From a virus: a DNA stretch of 57,637 nucleotides. The notes beneath the pieces were generated by a model. It was not told the origin of the DNA and searched no databases. It was given only the letters and a program-made list of their open reading frames with translations. Within the stretch, counting starts at the first letter, position 1, and every line of letters starts with the position of its first letter. Below are positions 1 to 7,447 of this stretch, piece by piece. The DNA lies in IMG/VR virus record IMGVR_UViG_3300042328_000814, positions 1 through 57,637 of that record. One strand, given 5' to 3'. The translations under genes and the position numbers were made by a program.

Positions 1-27
1 TGCATTCAGTAACCTTTCCTATTCTAG

Positions 28-44
28 GAATATTTACAATATTC
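28..44. promoter_or_regulatory. Operator-like palindrome upstream of the first gene
   Basis: A perfect inverted repeat, GAATATT-TAC-AATATTC, lies 53 bases before the first start codon. The size and symmetry fit a small operator or an mRNA hairpin. No binding protein can be assigned and the sequence is AT-rich, so chance is possible. Confidence 0.25.
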
Positions 45-96
45 TCTGAAAAGAAGAATATATCAGTTATCGAGTCTATTACTAAAAGGAAGTACA

Positions 97-342
97 ATGC
101 TTCGTGAAATTCGTTATACTAAAGTTAGTGGACAAATGAAAGAATACTCAGTTTATCCGTTAACAGAACCAGTAGATAGTATGATGGCTCTAGACGTATC
201 CGATTTAGATGTTGAAGAAATTGAATTAGTAGAGGAAAAGCTCAAAGACTTCTTTGAAAAGAGAGCTGAACTCTTTAAGAAGTATAAGTTAGATGTTTAT
301 CTTAAACGCTTCAAACTAAAAGGAGTAGACTGGATTGTTTAA
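97..342 (+). CDS. Hypothetical small protein (81 aa)
   Basis: Not recognised with confidence. The ATG follows a good ribosome binding site (AAAAGGAAGTACA). The first 35 residues (IRYTKVSGQMKEYSVYPL) faintly resemble the start of WYL-type domains, which bind nucleic acids or small ligands, but the length is too short to be sure. The second half is a charged, probably helical segment rich in Lys and Glu. Its stop codon directly abuts the next ATG, so it is probably cotranslated with the following early genes. Confidence 0.7.
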   Translation: MLREIRYTKVSGQMKEYSVYPLTEPVDSMMALDVSDLDVEEIELVEEKLKDFFEKRAELFKKYKLDVYLKRFKLKGVDWIV

Positions 343-585
343 ATGTACACAATTGTAGGTAAAGAAAATCTGGAAGCAGTAAATACTGTAGCAGATCGTG
401 CAATGCAAATTATGCGAGATGAGTCTGCTATTAAAGCACTAGAGGAAGACAAAGCAGTAGGTGTAAGAGCTGACCATTTAATGTCCTTAGCGACAGGTTA
501 TTTATTCTTATATCAAGCTGTACTAGACCACGGACTTTTGCCTAGTCAGAAGTCTGCTAAACATCAAATTTTTAAAGTTCATTAA
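343..585 (+). CDS. Hypothetical small protein (80 aa)
   Basis: Not recognised. The start codon follows the preceding TAA with no gap, which suggests translational coupling. The predicted protein is mainly helical, has no signal peptide or membrane segment, and carries a basic C-terminus (QKSAKHQIFKVH). It is part of a tight cluster of small genes ahead of the replication operon, so a regulatory or host-takeover role is possible, but the sequence does not show one. Confidence 0.68.
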   Translation: MYTIVGKENLEAVNTVADRAMQIMRDESAIKALEEDKAVGVRADHLMSLATGYLFLYQAVLDHGLLPSQKSAKHQIFKVH

Positions 586-597
586 GGAGTAACAAAT

Positions 598-981
598 ATG
601 GCATGGGATGACGACAAGAAAGCTAAAGTAATTAAGGCATATACCGATGCAAAGCCTACAGGTGCAAACTCTATTGAGATTGTTAAGCAATTAGCAGAAG
701 ATTTTGGCGAAACACCGAATGGTGTTCGCATGATTCTTAGCAAAGCAGAAGTCTATGTTAAGAAAGAAGAAGTTGCAGGTACTAAGAAAGCTGCAGCAAC
801 TAAAGAAGGTGCTACAGCTCGCGTATCAAAAGCTGATTCTCTATCTGCCCTAATCAAGGCAGTTGAAGAAGTTGGCTATACTGTTGATAACGATATTATC
901 GACAAACTAACTGGTAAGCAGGCAATCTACTTTACCAATGTAATCAAAGCTGCTCTAACCACTACTGAAGACGGAGAGTAA
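598..981 (+). CDS. Putative HTH DNA-binding protein (127 aa)
   Basis: The N-terminal 55 residues (MAWDDDKKAKVIKAY, then an IVKQLAEDFGETPNGVRMIL helix pair) look like a helix-turn-helix unit of the same general form repeated three times in the protein at 4042-4779. A Lys/Ala-rich linker follows (residues about 55-80), then a second small helical domain. The architecture suggests a two-domain DNA-binding regulator. The ATG has a strong AAGGAGT site. It sits two bases upstream of another HTH-like gene. The specific role is unknown. Confidence 0.72.
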   Translation: MAWDDDKKAKVIKAYTDAKPTGANSIEIVKQLAEDFGETPNGVRMILSKAEVYVKKEEVAGTKKAAATKEGATARVSKADSLSALIKAVEEVGYTVDNDIIDKLTGKQAIYFTNVIKAALTTTEDGE

Positions 982-983
982 TA

Positions 984-1607
984 ATGGCTGCTGCAAAGAA
1001 GTCAGTTAAAGTAAAAGATACGGAAGATTTATCCGATTCTAATATTGAGAAAGTAATTGCACTTCTTTCAGCAGAAAAGCCCTGTACTAAAAAAGAGGCT
1101 TGCAGTATTCTAAGAATCACTTACAATACTACTAGATTGCAGACTATTATTGACAACTTTCTAGAAAAGAAAGATAGAACTGCGAAGCTTAGGGCTGAGA
1201 AAGCACATAAACCTGCCACAGAAGCAGAGATTCAGTACTCTATTATGGAGTACCTGGGGGGTGCTACAGTTTCTGCAATTTCAGAGTCTCTTTATAGGTC
1301 AGCATCTTTTGTAGATAAAGTTCTAGAAAGATGTGGAGTACCACGTAGGGCTACAGGCTGGTCATACCAACGTCCTCAACTAATCCCCGAAGAAGCGATT
1401 AGAACTTCTTTTGAGATTGGAGAGAAAGTATGGTCAGCGCGTTATGAGTCACTAGCAACGATTAAATCAGAAGTAACAAACCAACCACATCCTTCTAAAG
1501 TATATCGTGTATACCTAGAAGATGAGTCTTGGCAGCAATCAGCGTACCAACCAGCCGAGGAATTAGCTTCCTTGCAACACTTAACTAAATATGGAGTTTC
1601 AATTTAA
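984..1607 (+). CDS. Putative DNA-binding regulator with HTH motifs (207 aa)
   Basis: No family is recognised with certainty. Residues about 25-55 (KKEACSILRITYNTTRLQTI) and about 88-115 (ISESLYRSASFVDKVLERCG) each look like a helix-turn-helix, the latter with a second helix suited to DNA reading. The C-terminal 90 residues are mixed alpha/beta and unassigned. The gene follows another HTH-like gene and precedes a PC4-like ssDNA-binding protein, so the group may control the switch between early, middle and late transcription. That role is inferred from context only. Confidence 0.68.
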   Translation: MAAAKKSVKVKDTEDLSDSNIEKVIALLSAEKPCTKKEACSILRITYNTTRLQTIIDNFLEKKDRTAKLRAEKAHKPATEAEIQYSIMEYLGGATVSAISESLYRSASFVDKVLERCGVPRRATGWSYQRPQLIPEEAIRTSFEIGEKVWSARYESLATIKSEVTNQPHPSKVYRVYLEDESWQQSAYQPAEELASLQHLTKYGVSI

Positions 1608-1907
1608 ATGAACAAAAATGCTTTTCTTCACTCTATGAATGAAGGTGGGGACTGTTACATCAACTATATTTCACCAGTCTCTAAGAAGCAGAAGTACCAT
1701 GTTGGTACTACAAACTTTTCTGTAGCAATTTCACCCTATATTGCTAAGAAACTAGACGAGTATACCTGGCCTCGAATGAATGAGAATCAGGTACTAGTAT
1801 TCTGTTATGATATGGATACATTCAAACCAGTAGATACTGCTTTGGTTATTAGTGTACTTCCGACTAATAAGGTAATTAGACAACCAGATGAGCAACAACG
1901 ATTCTGA
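1608..1907 (+). CDS. Hypothetical protein (99 aa)
   Basis: Not recognised. The start codon directly follows the TAA of the upstream gene, and the 3' end overlaps the next gene by 20 bases. The protein is mostly beta by composition, with several aromatic residues, no transmembrane segment and no cysteine cluster. Close packing suggests it is expressed with the PC4-like gene. No function is assigned. Confidence 0.66.
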   Translation: MNKNAFLHSMNEGGDCYINYISPVSKKQKYHVGTTNFSVAISPYIAKKLDEYTWPRMNENQVLVFCYDMDTFKPVDTALVISVLPTNKVIRQPDEQQRF

Positions 1908-2148
1908 GGTTTTATTTACTCATACCCTAAAAGAAAATCTGGATGACTTCTCTCAGTGGAGATTAACAGTTACCGAATTTAGGGGTGAGCAATATCTAAA
2001 TATACGAGAGTACTTTCTAGACTTTGATAGTGAGTTTCAACCTACTAAGAAAGGTATCTCAATTCCATTAGAGATGACCTTTACCGCAAATCTGCTAGAA
2101 GGTTTGAAACGCTTAGTATCAGAAGGGGAACAAGACGATGTGGAGTGA
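1888..2148 (+). CDS. PC4/p15-like ssDNA-binding protein
   Basis: This 86-residue protein matches the transcriptional coactivator p15 (PC4/YdbC-like) fold. Residues about 22-70 show the characteristic WRLTVTEFRGEQYLNIREYF strand pair, followed by PTKKGISIPLEM and a C-terminal helix with a leucine pattern (TANLLEGLKRLV). Family members bind single-stranded DNA as dimers and act in transcription, replication or recombination. The gene overlaps its neighbours on both sides. A role in phage transcription control or protection of melted DNA is likely, but the partner is not visible. Confidence 0.7.
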   Translation: MSNNDSEVLFTHTLKENLDDFSQWRLTVTEFRGEQYLNIREYFLDFDSEFQPTKKGISIPLEMTFTANLLEGLKRLVSEGEQDDVE

Positions 2149-2251
2149 TCAGTTTCTATCCGAAGCTGGAAACATACTTCTATGGATTATACTTGGTAGT
2201 TTCTTAACTGGTCTAGGTATAGGAATACTTTTAATTGGAGTATTGGGATGA
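2138..2251 (+). CDS. Small single-span membrane protein (37 aa)
   Basis: A short frame begins at an ATG inside the end of the PC4-like gene, with AGAAGGGGAA upstream as ribosome binding site, and ends in an ATGA overlap with the ligase start. After about 12 polar residues the rest is one hydrophobic stretch (ILLWIILGSFLTGLGIGILL), long enough to cross a membrane. Overlap with both neighbours and coherent hydrophobicity support it as real. Function unknown; an inner-membrane role during takeover is possible. Confidence 0.55.
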   Translation: MWSDQFLSEAGNILLWIILGSFLTGLGIGILLIGVLG

Positions 2252-3246
2252 AGTTTGAAGTAGCAAAAGCAGAGCTAATTGATGATTTACTAGTAAAGGC
2301 TTCTAAGGCTTACTACGATGGTGAACCAATTCTATCTGATGAACAGTTTGACTATTTAGCTGATTTAGTAGATTTTAAAGGTTTGGGTGCTAAACCTAGT
2401 GGAGATACTAAGAAACATTATAATCGGATGTTTTCTTTGCAGAAGTATTATGCAAATGAGGGTAAAGTACCTCTGTCAGATTATAAAGGGTTCAAGTACT
2501 TATCACCAAAGCTAGACGGTGCTGCTATCTCTGCACTTTATATTAATAAACAGTTAGTTCAAGTACTAACTCGTGGCGATGGTTTCGAAGGTACAGATAT
2601 TACTGAAAAGTTCTTATTTAGCACTAAACCAGTTCTGCCTAAATCTATCAATATAGATGGGATTGTTCAAGTAACGGGCGAAATCACTACTCTGTCAGAT
2701 GTAGAGAATGCTAGAAACTATGCTTCCGGTGCACTAAACTTGGGCAGTATTGATGAGTTTAATTCTAGGGATTTATACTTTACTGGATACGGATTATACC
2801 CACAGACTCAGACATATGAGTTAGACCTTGAGACACTACGCTTAAATGGTTTTAAGACTGTTGCTGATGAAGATTGGTGCAAACAGTTCGCCACAGATGG
2901 TATCGTTGTACGTATCAATGATACCGAAGACTATAACGCTCTAGGCTTTACAGCTAAACATCCTCGTGGAGCTTATGCTATCAAAGAGCGTAAATTCGGA
3001 GCTATTACTACTCTGCTAGATGTAGAATGGCAAGTAGGTAAGTCAGGCAAGGTGACTCCAGTAGCAATCCTAGAACCTTGTAAGATTGGAGACTCTACAG
3101 TAGCAAGAGCAACCCTAAACAATATAGCCTTTATCGAGTCTTTAGACTTAGAGATCGGTTGTAAAGTAGAGGTACAAAAAATGGGTGATATTATTCCCGG
3201 CATTGTTCGTAGAATCCATGAAAATGATATTGATTTTGTAGAGTAA
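2248..3246 (+). CDS. ligA: NAD-dependent DNA ligase, adenylation and OB domains (subunit A)
   Basis: This is the N-terminal half of a bacterial-type NAD-dependent ligase. Residues about 1-65 carry the NMN-binding domain Ia (YYDGEPILSDEQFDYL). The adenylation motif PKLDGAA places the nucleotidyl lysine at about residue 88, followed by LTRGDG. DGIVVRIN and AYAIKERK are further nucleotidyltransferase motifs, and the last 90 residues form the OB fold. The Zn-finger, HhH and BRCT parts are encoded by the next gene, as in the two-part ligase of phage T5. The two products probably associate to seal nicks in replicating DNA. Start is in an ATGA overlap with the 37-aa gene. Confidence 0.92.
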   Translation: MKFEVAKAELIDDLLVKASKAYYDGEPILSDEQFDYLADLVDFKGLGAKPSGDTKKHYNRMFSLQKYYANEGKVPLSDYKGFKYLSPKLDGAAISALYINKQLVQVLTRGDGFEGTDITEKFLFSTKPVLPKSINIDGIVQVTGEITTLSDVENARNYASGALNLGSIDEFNSRDLYFTGYGLYPQTQTYELDLETLRLNGFKTVADEDWCKQFATDGIVVRINDTEDYNALGFTAKHPRGAYAIKERKFGAITTLLDVEWQVGKSGKVTPVAILEPCKIGDSTVARATLNNIAFIESLDLEIGCKVEVQKMGDIIPGIVRRIHENDIDFVE

Positions 3247-3258
3247 CTACAGTATAAT
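3230..3258 (+). promoter_or_regulatory. Sigma70-like promoter within the end of the ligase subunit A gene
   Basis: TTGATT and TATAAT are separated by exactly 17 bases, and the -10 lies just after the ligase A stop. The block ACAGTATAATATT recurs at 11,641, with a similar downstream leader before another gene. The promoter would start transcription just upstream of the second ligase gene. Confidence 0.62.
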
Positions 3259-3283
3259 ATTTCCTTCTACAGTTGAAAAGCAA

Positions 3284-4045
3284 ATGAAAATAATCCAACC
3301 AGAAAATTGTCCTGTATGTAACTCCAAACTGATTTTGGTAAAAGATCAGTTATTTTGTAGAAATAAGGAGTGCTCAGCCCAAACAGCTAAAAAGCTGGAG
3401 CACTTCTGTAAGACTGTGAAGATGAAAGGTTTTGGGCCAGTAGCACTAAGTAAACTAGATTTTGAATCTATACTAGATATTTATACTTTTAGTGAATCAA
3501 CTTATAAGTTCTTACTTGGAGATACCATTGGAGTGAAACTCTTTAAAGAAGCTAGAATGAGTGAGAAGAACACTGATTTACAGCAAGTCTTAGCAGGATT
3601 AAGTATTCCGTTAGTAGGAGCAACTGCTTCCAGTAAACTTTGTGAGTTTATTGATAGTGTTGATGACATTAATGAGGATTCTTGTAAAGCAGCAGGACTC
3701 GGAGAGAAGGTCACAAACAATCTTCTAGAATATGTTAAATCCGAGGAATTTGGCAGTTTGCAAAAGCTTCTTAGGAAGTTTAAAGTAGGCAGTACCCAGA
3801 AAGTTGAAACACCATCATTAGGTTTGACCGTATGTATTACTGGAAAGCTAAATGATTTCAAGAATAGATCAGAAGCTGGTAAACATCTTACTAGCTTAGG
3901 GTTTACGGTAGTGGACAGTGTAACTAAAGCTACCAACATTTTAATTAACGAAGAAGATAGAGAAAGTTCAAAGCTAACAAAGGCTATATCCCTAGGAATT
4001 AGGGTAACTACTATCAAAGACTTAGAAAAGGAAATAAATAAATGA
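3284..4045 (+). CDS. ligB: NAD-dependent DNA ligase, Zn-finger/HhH/BRCT part (subunit B)
   Basis: This 253-residue protein supplies the C-terminal domains missing from the upstream ligase gene. Cys9, Cys12, Cys25 and Cys30 form the four-cysteine zinc finger. Residues about 40-160 contain helix-hairpin-helix segments (VKMKGFGPVALSKL, LAGLSIPLVGATAS), and residues about 178-253 are a BRCT domain (GLTVCITGKLNDFKNR). It is expected to bind DNA and pair with the adenylation subunit. Its ATG has no clear Shine-Dalgarno; a promoter lies just upstream, so transcripts may have a short leader of roughly 20 bases. Overlaps the next gene as ATGA. Confidence 0.9.
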   Translation: MKIIQPENCPVCNSKLILVKDQLFCRNKECSAQTAKKLEHFCKTVKMKGFGPVALSKLDFESILDIYTFSESTYKFLLGDTIGVKLFKEARMSEKNTDLQQVLAGLSIPLVGATASSKLCEFIDSVDDINEDSCKAAGLGEKVTNNLLEYVKSEEFGSLQKLLRKFKVGSTQKVETPSLGLTVCITGKLNDFKNRSEAGKHLTSLGFTVVDSVTKATNILINEEDRESSKLTKAISLGIRVTTIKDLEKEINK

Positions 4046-4779
4046 CAGTTCAAAAATGGACCGACGAACGTACCGCTATGCTAACCTCACTTGCTGGTGT
4101 TGCTACTCCAGTTAGCGCAGATACCGTAAAGGCCGCTGCCGTAGAATTAGTTTGTAGTGAGCGCTCTGTAGCTGCTAAACTACGTAAGATGGGTTACGAA
4201 GTCGCTTCAATGGCGAAGTCTAGTGCTCCTACCTTCACCGAAGACGAAGCTACTGCTCTAGGAGCTTTCGTTGAAGCCAACAGCGGTGTTCTAACGTATG
4301 CTCAGATCGCTGAAGCCTTCCAAGACGGTGACTTCTCAGCTAAGCAAGTACAAGGTAAGATTCTATCAATGGAACTTACTGCACATGTTAAGCCTACTGA
4401 AAAGGTTGAAGCAGTCCGTACTTACACCGAAGCCGAGGAAACTACTTTCATCAGCATGTGTGCTGGCGGTTCCTTCGTAGAAGACATTGCAACTGCTCTG
4501 AATAAGACTATTAATTCAGTTCGCGGAAAGGCACTTAGTTTACTTCGTAGCGGAGACATTGCAAAGATGCCTGCTCAGAAGGAATCTCATGCTAAGGCAG
4601 AAGCTGATGTTGTTGATACCCTAGGTGACCTAAGCAAACTAACAGTTGCTCAGATTGCTGAGAAGTCTGGAAAGACTGAACGTGGTATCAAGACTCTTCT
4701 AACTCGCCGTGGACTAGTTGCTAGTGACTATGATGGTGCAGCAAAGAAAGCAAAGAACACAGCTAAAGCAGCTGAGTAA
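4042..4779 (+). CDS. Multi-HTH DNA-binding protein, T5 D5-like by position
   Basis: The 245-residue protein is built from repeated helix-turn-helix units. Three begin with an acidic aromatic/Thr signature (KWTDERTAML, TFTEDEATAL, TYTEAEETTF), each followed by a helix pair and a basic recognition helix such as SVRGKALSLL. A fourth unit at the C-terminus reads TVAQIAEKSGKTERGIKTLL. T5 has an abundant DNA-binding protein, D5, at the same place between ligase and helicase. A role in coating DNA or controlling transcription is likely. A strong terminator follows directly, and the gene uses richer, more codon-biased sequence than its neighbours, which fits high expression. Confidence 0.75.
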   Translation: MTVQKWTDERTAMLTSLAGVATPVSADTVKAAAVELVCSERSVAAKLRKMGYEVASMAKSSAPTFTEDEATALGAFVEANSGVLTYAQIAEAFQDGDFSAKQVQGKILSMELTAHVKPTEKVEAVRTYTEAEETTFISMCAGGSFVEDIATALNKTINSVRGKALSLLRSGDIAKMPAQKESHAKAEADVVDTLGDLSKLTVAQIAEKSGKTERGIKTLLTRRGLVASDYDGAAKKAKNTAKAAE

Positions 4780-4796
4780 TACCTAAATAGGTAATT

Positions 4797-4832
4797 AAGG
4801 CGGTTTAGGGATTCCTCTAAATCGCCTTTTTT
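4797..4832 (+). terminator. Rho-independent terminator after the multi-HTH gene
   Basis: AGGCGGTTTAGGG and CTCTAAATCGCCT pair in a 13-bp stem with two G-U pairs and an ATTC loop, followed by six T residues. Position right after the multi-HTH gene indicates the end of a ligB-D5-like transcript, with some read-through into replication genes. Confidence 0.85.
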
Positions 4833-4845
4833 CATGGAGTAATAA

Positions 4846-5145
4846 ATGAAGGTAACAATAACTTATTATGACAACGACTCGCTTACTATCGAAGAAGTCG
4901 TTGCTCGCGCCAAACACGCTTACGGAGACTTTGTTGAAGTTTCCGTGCAACCAACAAGCAATAAGCCTTCAGATATGCTTTACTTTGCTTTGCAACAAAT
5001 GTTGACTCATGAACAGCTATCAATATTTTTTGATGACAAGAATCAGTATCCTGCTAGATTAAGTAATTTACGTTCTGAGACACTAGCTATAGTACAAAAG
5101 GAATTATCAGCAGTAATTAAGGATAATGAAATAAAGGTAACTTAG
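4846..5145 (+). CDS. Hypothetical protein (99 aa)
   Basis: Not recognised. The ATG follows ATGGAGTAATAA, a good ribosome binding site placed just after the terminator U-tract. The protein begins with a beta segment (KVTITYYDNDSLTI) and continues as mixed helix, with no cysteine or membrane segment. It ends one base before the helicase gene, so it could be a small helicase or primase partner, but nothing in the sequence proves this. Confidence 0.68.
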   Translation: MKVTITYYDNDSLTIEEVVARAKHAYGDFVEVSVQPTSNKPSDMLYFALQQMLTHEQLSIFFDDKNQYPARLSNLRSETLAIVQKELSAVIKDNEIKVT

Positions 5146-5146
5146 A

Positions 5147-6571
5147 ATGGCAGATATAGGCGCAATAGTACTACATAAAGTATTAGAGGGTAAAGATCTA
5201 TCTGCATTTTCGAGACTGAAGTTAGCTTTTTTCGACTCCTCTTACACTAGCGTATATAGTGCTATTACGAGCCATTACGATAAGTATGGGGCTATACCTA
5301 ATTTTGTTGAACTACTAACAACAGCTAGAAGTAGTGCATTAACGAACGCTTTAACAACACTTCAAAGTCTTGAAATTGAAGATGATATAGATATAGATGT
5401 AGCTGTCGATGCTTTAATAGATAGCTACACACAAAGTGAGGCATTAAAACTACTAGATAAATTCGTAGACAATATCACATTAATGGATAGTCAGGAGATT
5501 AAAGACTCACTATCCGCAGCAGTAATGCATCTAGATGAAAAGACTCATACTAGTGAGACTATTCTAAGTGCTAGCGATATTATGCTATTTAACTCAGTGG
5601 AAGATAAAGAACACTATAAGTTTCCTAGTGGTATATCGAACACAATTGACGCTAAATTGGGTGGATTGTTTAGACAAGAGACTATTCTACTTGGTGGTAA
5701 GCGTGGTGCTGGTAAATCTATTGTATGTGCTAATCTAGTGGAAGCACAGTATTCAATGGGTAACACTTCAGTATACTTTACTATTGAAATGACTGGTAGA
5801 GAAACATTTCAGCGTATCATGGGTATTAATGCTGGAATTCCTCATTCACTACTAAAGCAGGACGCTTTATCAGAAGCAGATATTCTCAAGCTAGTAAAAG
5901 CTAGAGCAGCCATGTACATGGATGCAGATGATTTAGTACAGGAATTTGTTATTAGTGGAGATAGTCTAAAGTTCGAAGGTGACCTAGTTAGAACTAAATT
6001 TCTAAAACCGGATAACCAAATCATTATTATTGATGATAGAGAACTTAGTATTACTGCTATCGACCTGCATATTCAGAAGTTAAAAGCTAAATTCGGAGAT
6101 AAGCTAAAACTAGCCGTTATCGACTACCTAAATCAGATTACAGTACCCGGTATTCCAGGTGGTATGTACGAGTGGACAACTCAGATTTTCGTAAGTAAAA
6201 AACTGAAAGAATTAGCTAGAAAGCACGATATATGCATTGTGTCTCCTTATCAAATTGATGATAATGGTGGTACGCGATTCGCTAAAGGTATTCTTGACTC
6301 TTGTGATATTGCTATGCTACTGGATGCACATGATAAGTCTGATAATACTATATCTTTCGACACTACTAAGATTCGTGGTGGTCCACCTCTTGCATTCAGT
6401 AATGGTATTAATTGGGAAACATTAAAGATTAATCCAGCAGAAACTGATAAGCCACAGAAGAAAGCTAAGAAAGAAAAGGAAGAGGAATCTTCTTATACTG
6501 GAAAAGAAGATGCAAACGATATTGACGCTCCATTCCCTGGAGGAACTAAAATACAAGGTGAAAAATGGTAG
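5147..6571 (+). CDS. Replicative DNA helicase, DnaB/gp41-like
   Basis: A RecA-fold helicase of 474 residues. The N-terminal 150 residues are helical, as in DnaB N-domains. The Walker A motif GGKRGAGKS lies at about residues 183-191, a YFTIEMTG segment follows (DnaB motif H1a), and Walker B KLAVIDYLNQ is near residue 321. SPYQIDDNGG and TKIRGGPP correspond to later DnaB motifs. The last 50 residues are a charged tail rich in Lys and Glu. It would form a ring that unwinds the fork ahead of the polymerase. The next gene encodes primase and overlaps by 7 bases, which suits a coupled primosome. Confidence 0.9.
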   Translation: MADIGAIVLHKVLEGKDLSAFSRLKLAFFDSSYTSVYSAITSHYDKYGAIPNFVELLTTARSSALTNALTTLQSLEIEDDIDIDVAVDALIDSYTQSEALKLLDKFVDNITLMDSQEIKDSLSAAVMHLDEKTHTSETILSASDIMLFNSVEDKEHYKFPSGISNTIDAKLGGLFRQETILLGGKRGAGKSIVCANLVEAQYSMGNTSVYFTIEMTGRETFQRIMGINAGIPHSLLKQDALSEADILKLVKARAAMYMDADDLVQEFVISGDSLKFEGDLVRTKFLKPDNQIIIIDDRELSITAIDLHIQKLKAKFGDKLKLAVIDYLNQITVPGIPGGMYEWTTQIFVSKKLKELARKHDICIVSPYQIDDNGGTRFAKGILDSCDIAMLLDAHDKSDNTISFDTTKIRGGPPLAFSNGINWETLKINPAETDKPQKKAKKEKEEESSYTGKEDANDIDAPFPGGTKIQGEKW

Positions 6572-7428
6572 ACGAAGTAAGAACACTACTCGATAATTTT
6601 GATATTAAGTATATCCCTAGTGGTAGGGATTACTTAATACACTGTTTAAACCCTGAGCATCCGGATAGGAATCCTTCACTTAGAATTGACAAATTGAAGG
6701 GTATAGGCCAGTGTTTATCTTGTGGCTATAAAGTAAACCTATTTAAGCATTTTAATGTCTTTACTGATGGTAAGTCTGCGCAAATTGCTTCCTTAAAGGA
6801 AAAGATTGCGAAATGTATGTCAGATAGTGTAGGACTAAAAATACCTGGTAAAGCTATTCCTTGGAGAGAAGATTACAGGAACATTAAGGCTAGTACGTTT
6901 AGAGAGTTTGATGCTTTCACATACCACGAGGATTTCGGCAATCGCTTAGTATTCCCAATGTATGCTGCCAGTGGCAAGATTGTTGCTTTCAATGGACGTG
7001 CCCTAGGTAACGAGTCTCCTAGATATGATATATATCCGTCACATGTAGAATTACCTATGTTTCCTGGCAGACCTAAACCAGTAAACTCTACTCTAGTACT
7101 AGTGGAAGGTATATTTGACTTCTTAAATCTGCATGATAAAGGATTGACAAACGCAGTAGCCCTTATGGGAGTAACTACTCTACATAACAAGAAAGGCTTG
7201 AATAAGAACAAAATAAACCTATTCAAAATGAGTGGGACTACTAGGATATTCCTATGCCTAGACGCTGATGATGCAGGTAGAAAAGCAACTGAAGAACTAA
7301 AACCATTATTAGAAGCTGAAGGTTTCTATGTTGGTGTAATAGAATTAGAAGACGATAGTGACCCAGGTGAATTAAGTAAATCTGAAGTAGAGTGGGTCAT
7401 TGATTATATAAATGGAAGGCAGTCCTAG
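6565..7428 (+). CDS. DNA primase (zinc-binding and Toprim domains)
   Basis: The N-terminus has a CHC2-like zinc-binding motif (HCLNPEHPDRNPSL followed by QCLSCG, residues about 25-55). Residues about 115-150 resemble the primase catalytic core start (RLVFPMYAASGKIVAFNGR), and the Toprim motifs are visible as LVEGIFDFLNL and LCLDADDAG (acidic metal-binding residues). At 287 residues it lacks room for a DnaG helicase-interaction domain, as usual for phage primases. It should make RNA primers for lagging-strand synthesis with the adjacent helicase. Confidence 0.9.
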   Translation: MVDEVRTLLDNFDIKYIPSGRDYLIHCLNPEHPDRNPSLRIDKLKGIGQCLSCGYKVNLFKHFNVFTDGKSAQIASLKEKIAKCMSDSVGLKIPGKAIPWREDYRNIKASTFREFDAFTYHEDFGNRLVFPMYAASGKIVAFNGRALGNESPRYDIYPSHVELPMFPGRPKPVNSTLVLVEGIFDFLNLHDKGLTNAVALMGVTTLHNKKGLNKNKINLFKMSGTTRIFLCLDADDAGRKATEELKPLLEAEGFYVGVIELEDDSDPGELSKSEVEWVIDYINGRQS

Positions 7429-7447
7429 CCTTAATAAAAGGAGTAAT

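Noticed and set aside
3502-4053. A 183-residue minus-strand frame opposite ligase subunit B
   Set aside because: It lies fully opposite the zinc-finger/BRCT ligase part, begins without a ribosome binding site and has serine/leucine-rich content typical of antisense frames.
7412-7447. An earlier ATG for the DNA polymerase
   Set aside because: It lies in the primase end without a ribosome binding site. The ATG at 7,448 has AAAAGGAG directly upstream and gives the normal N-terminus.
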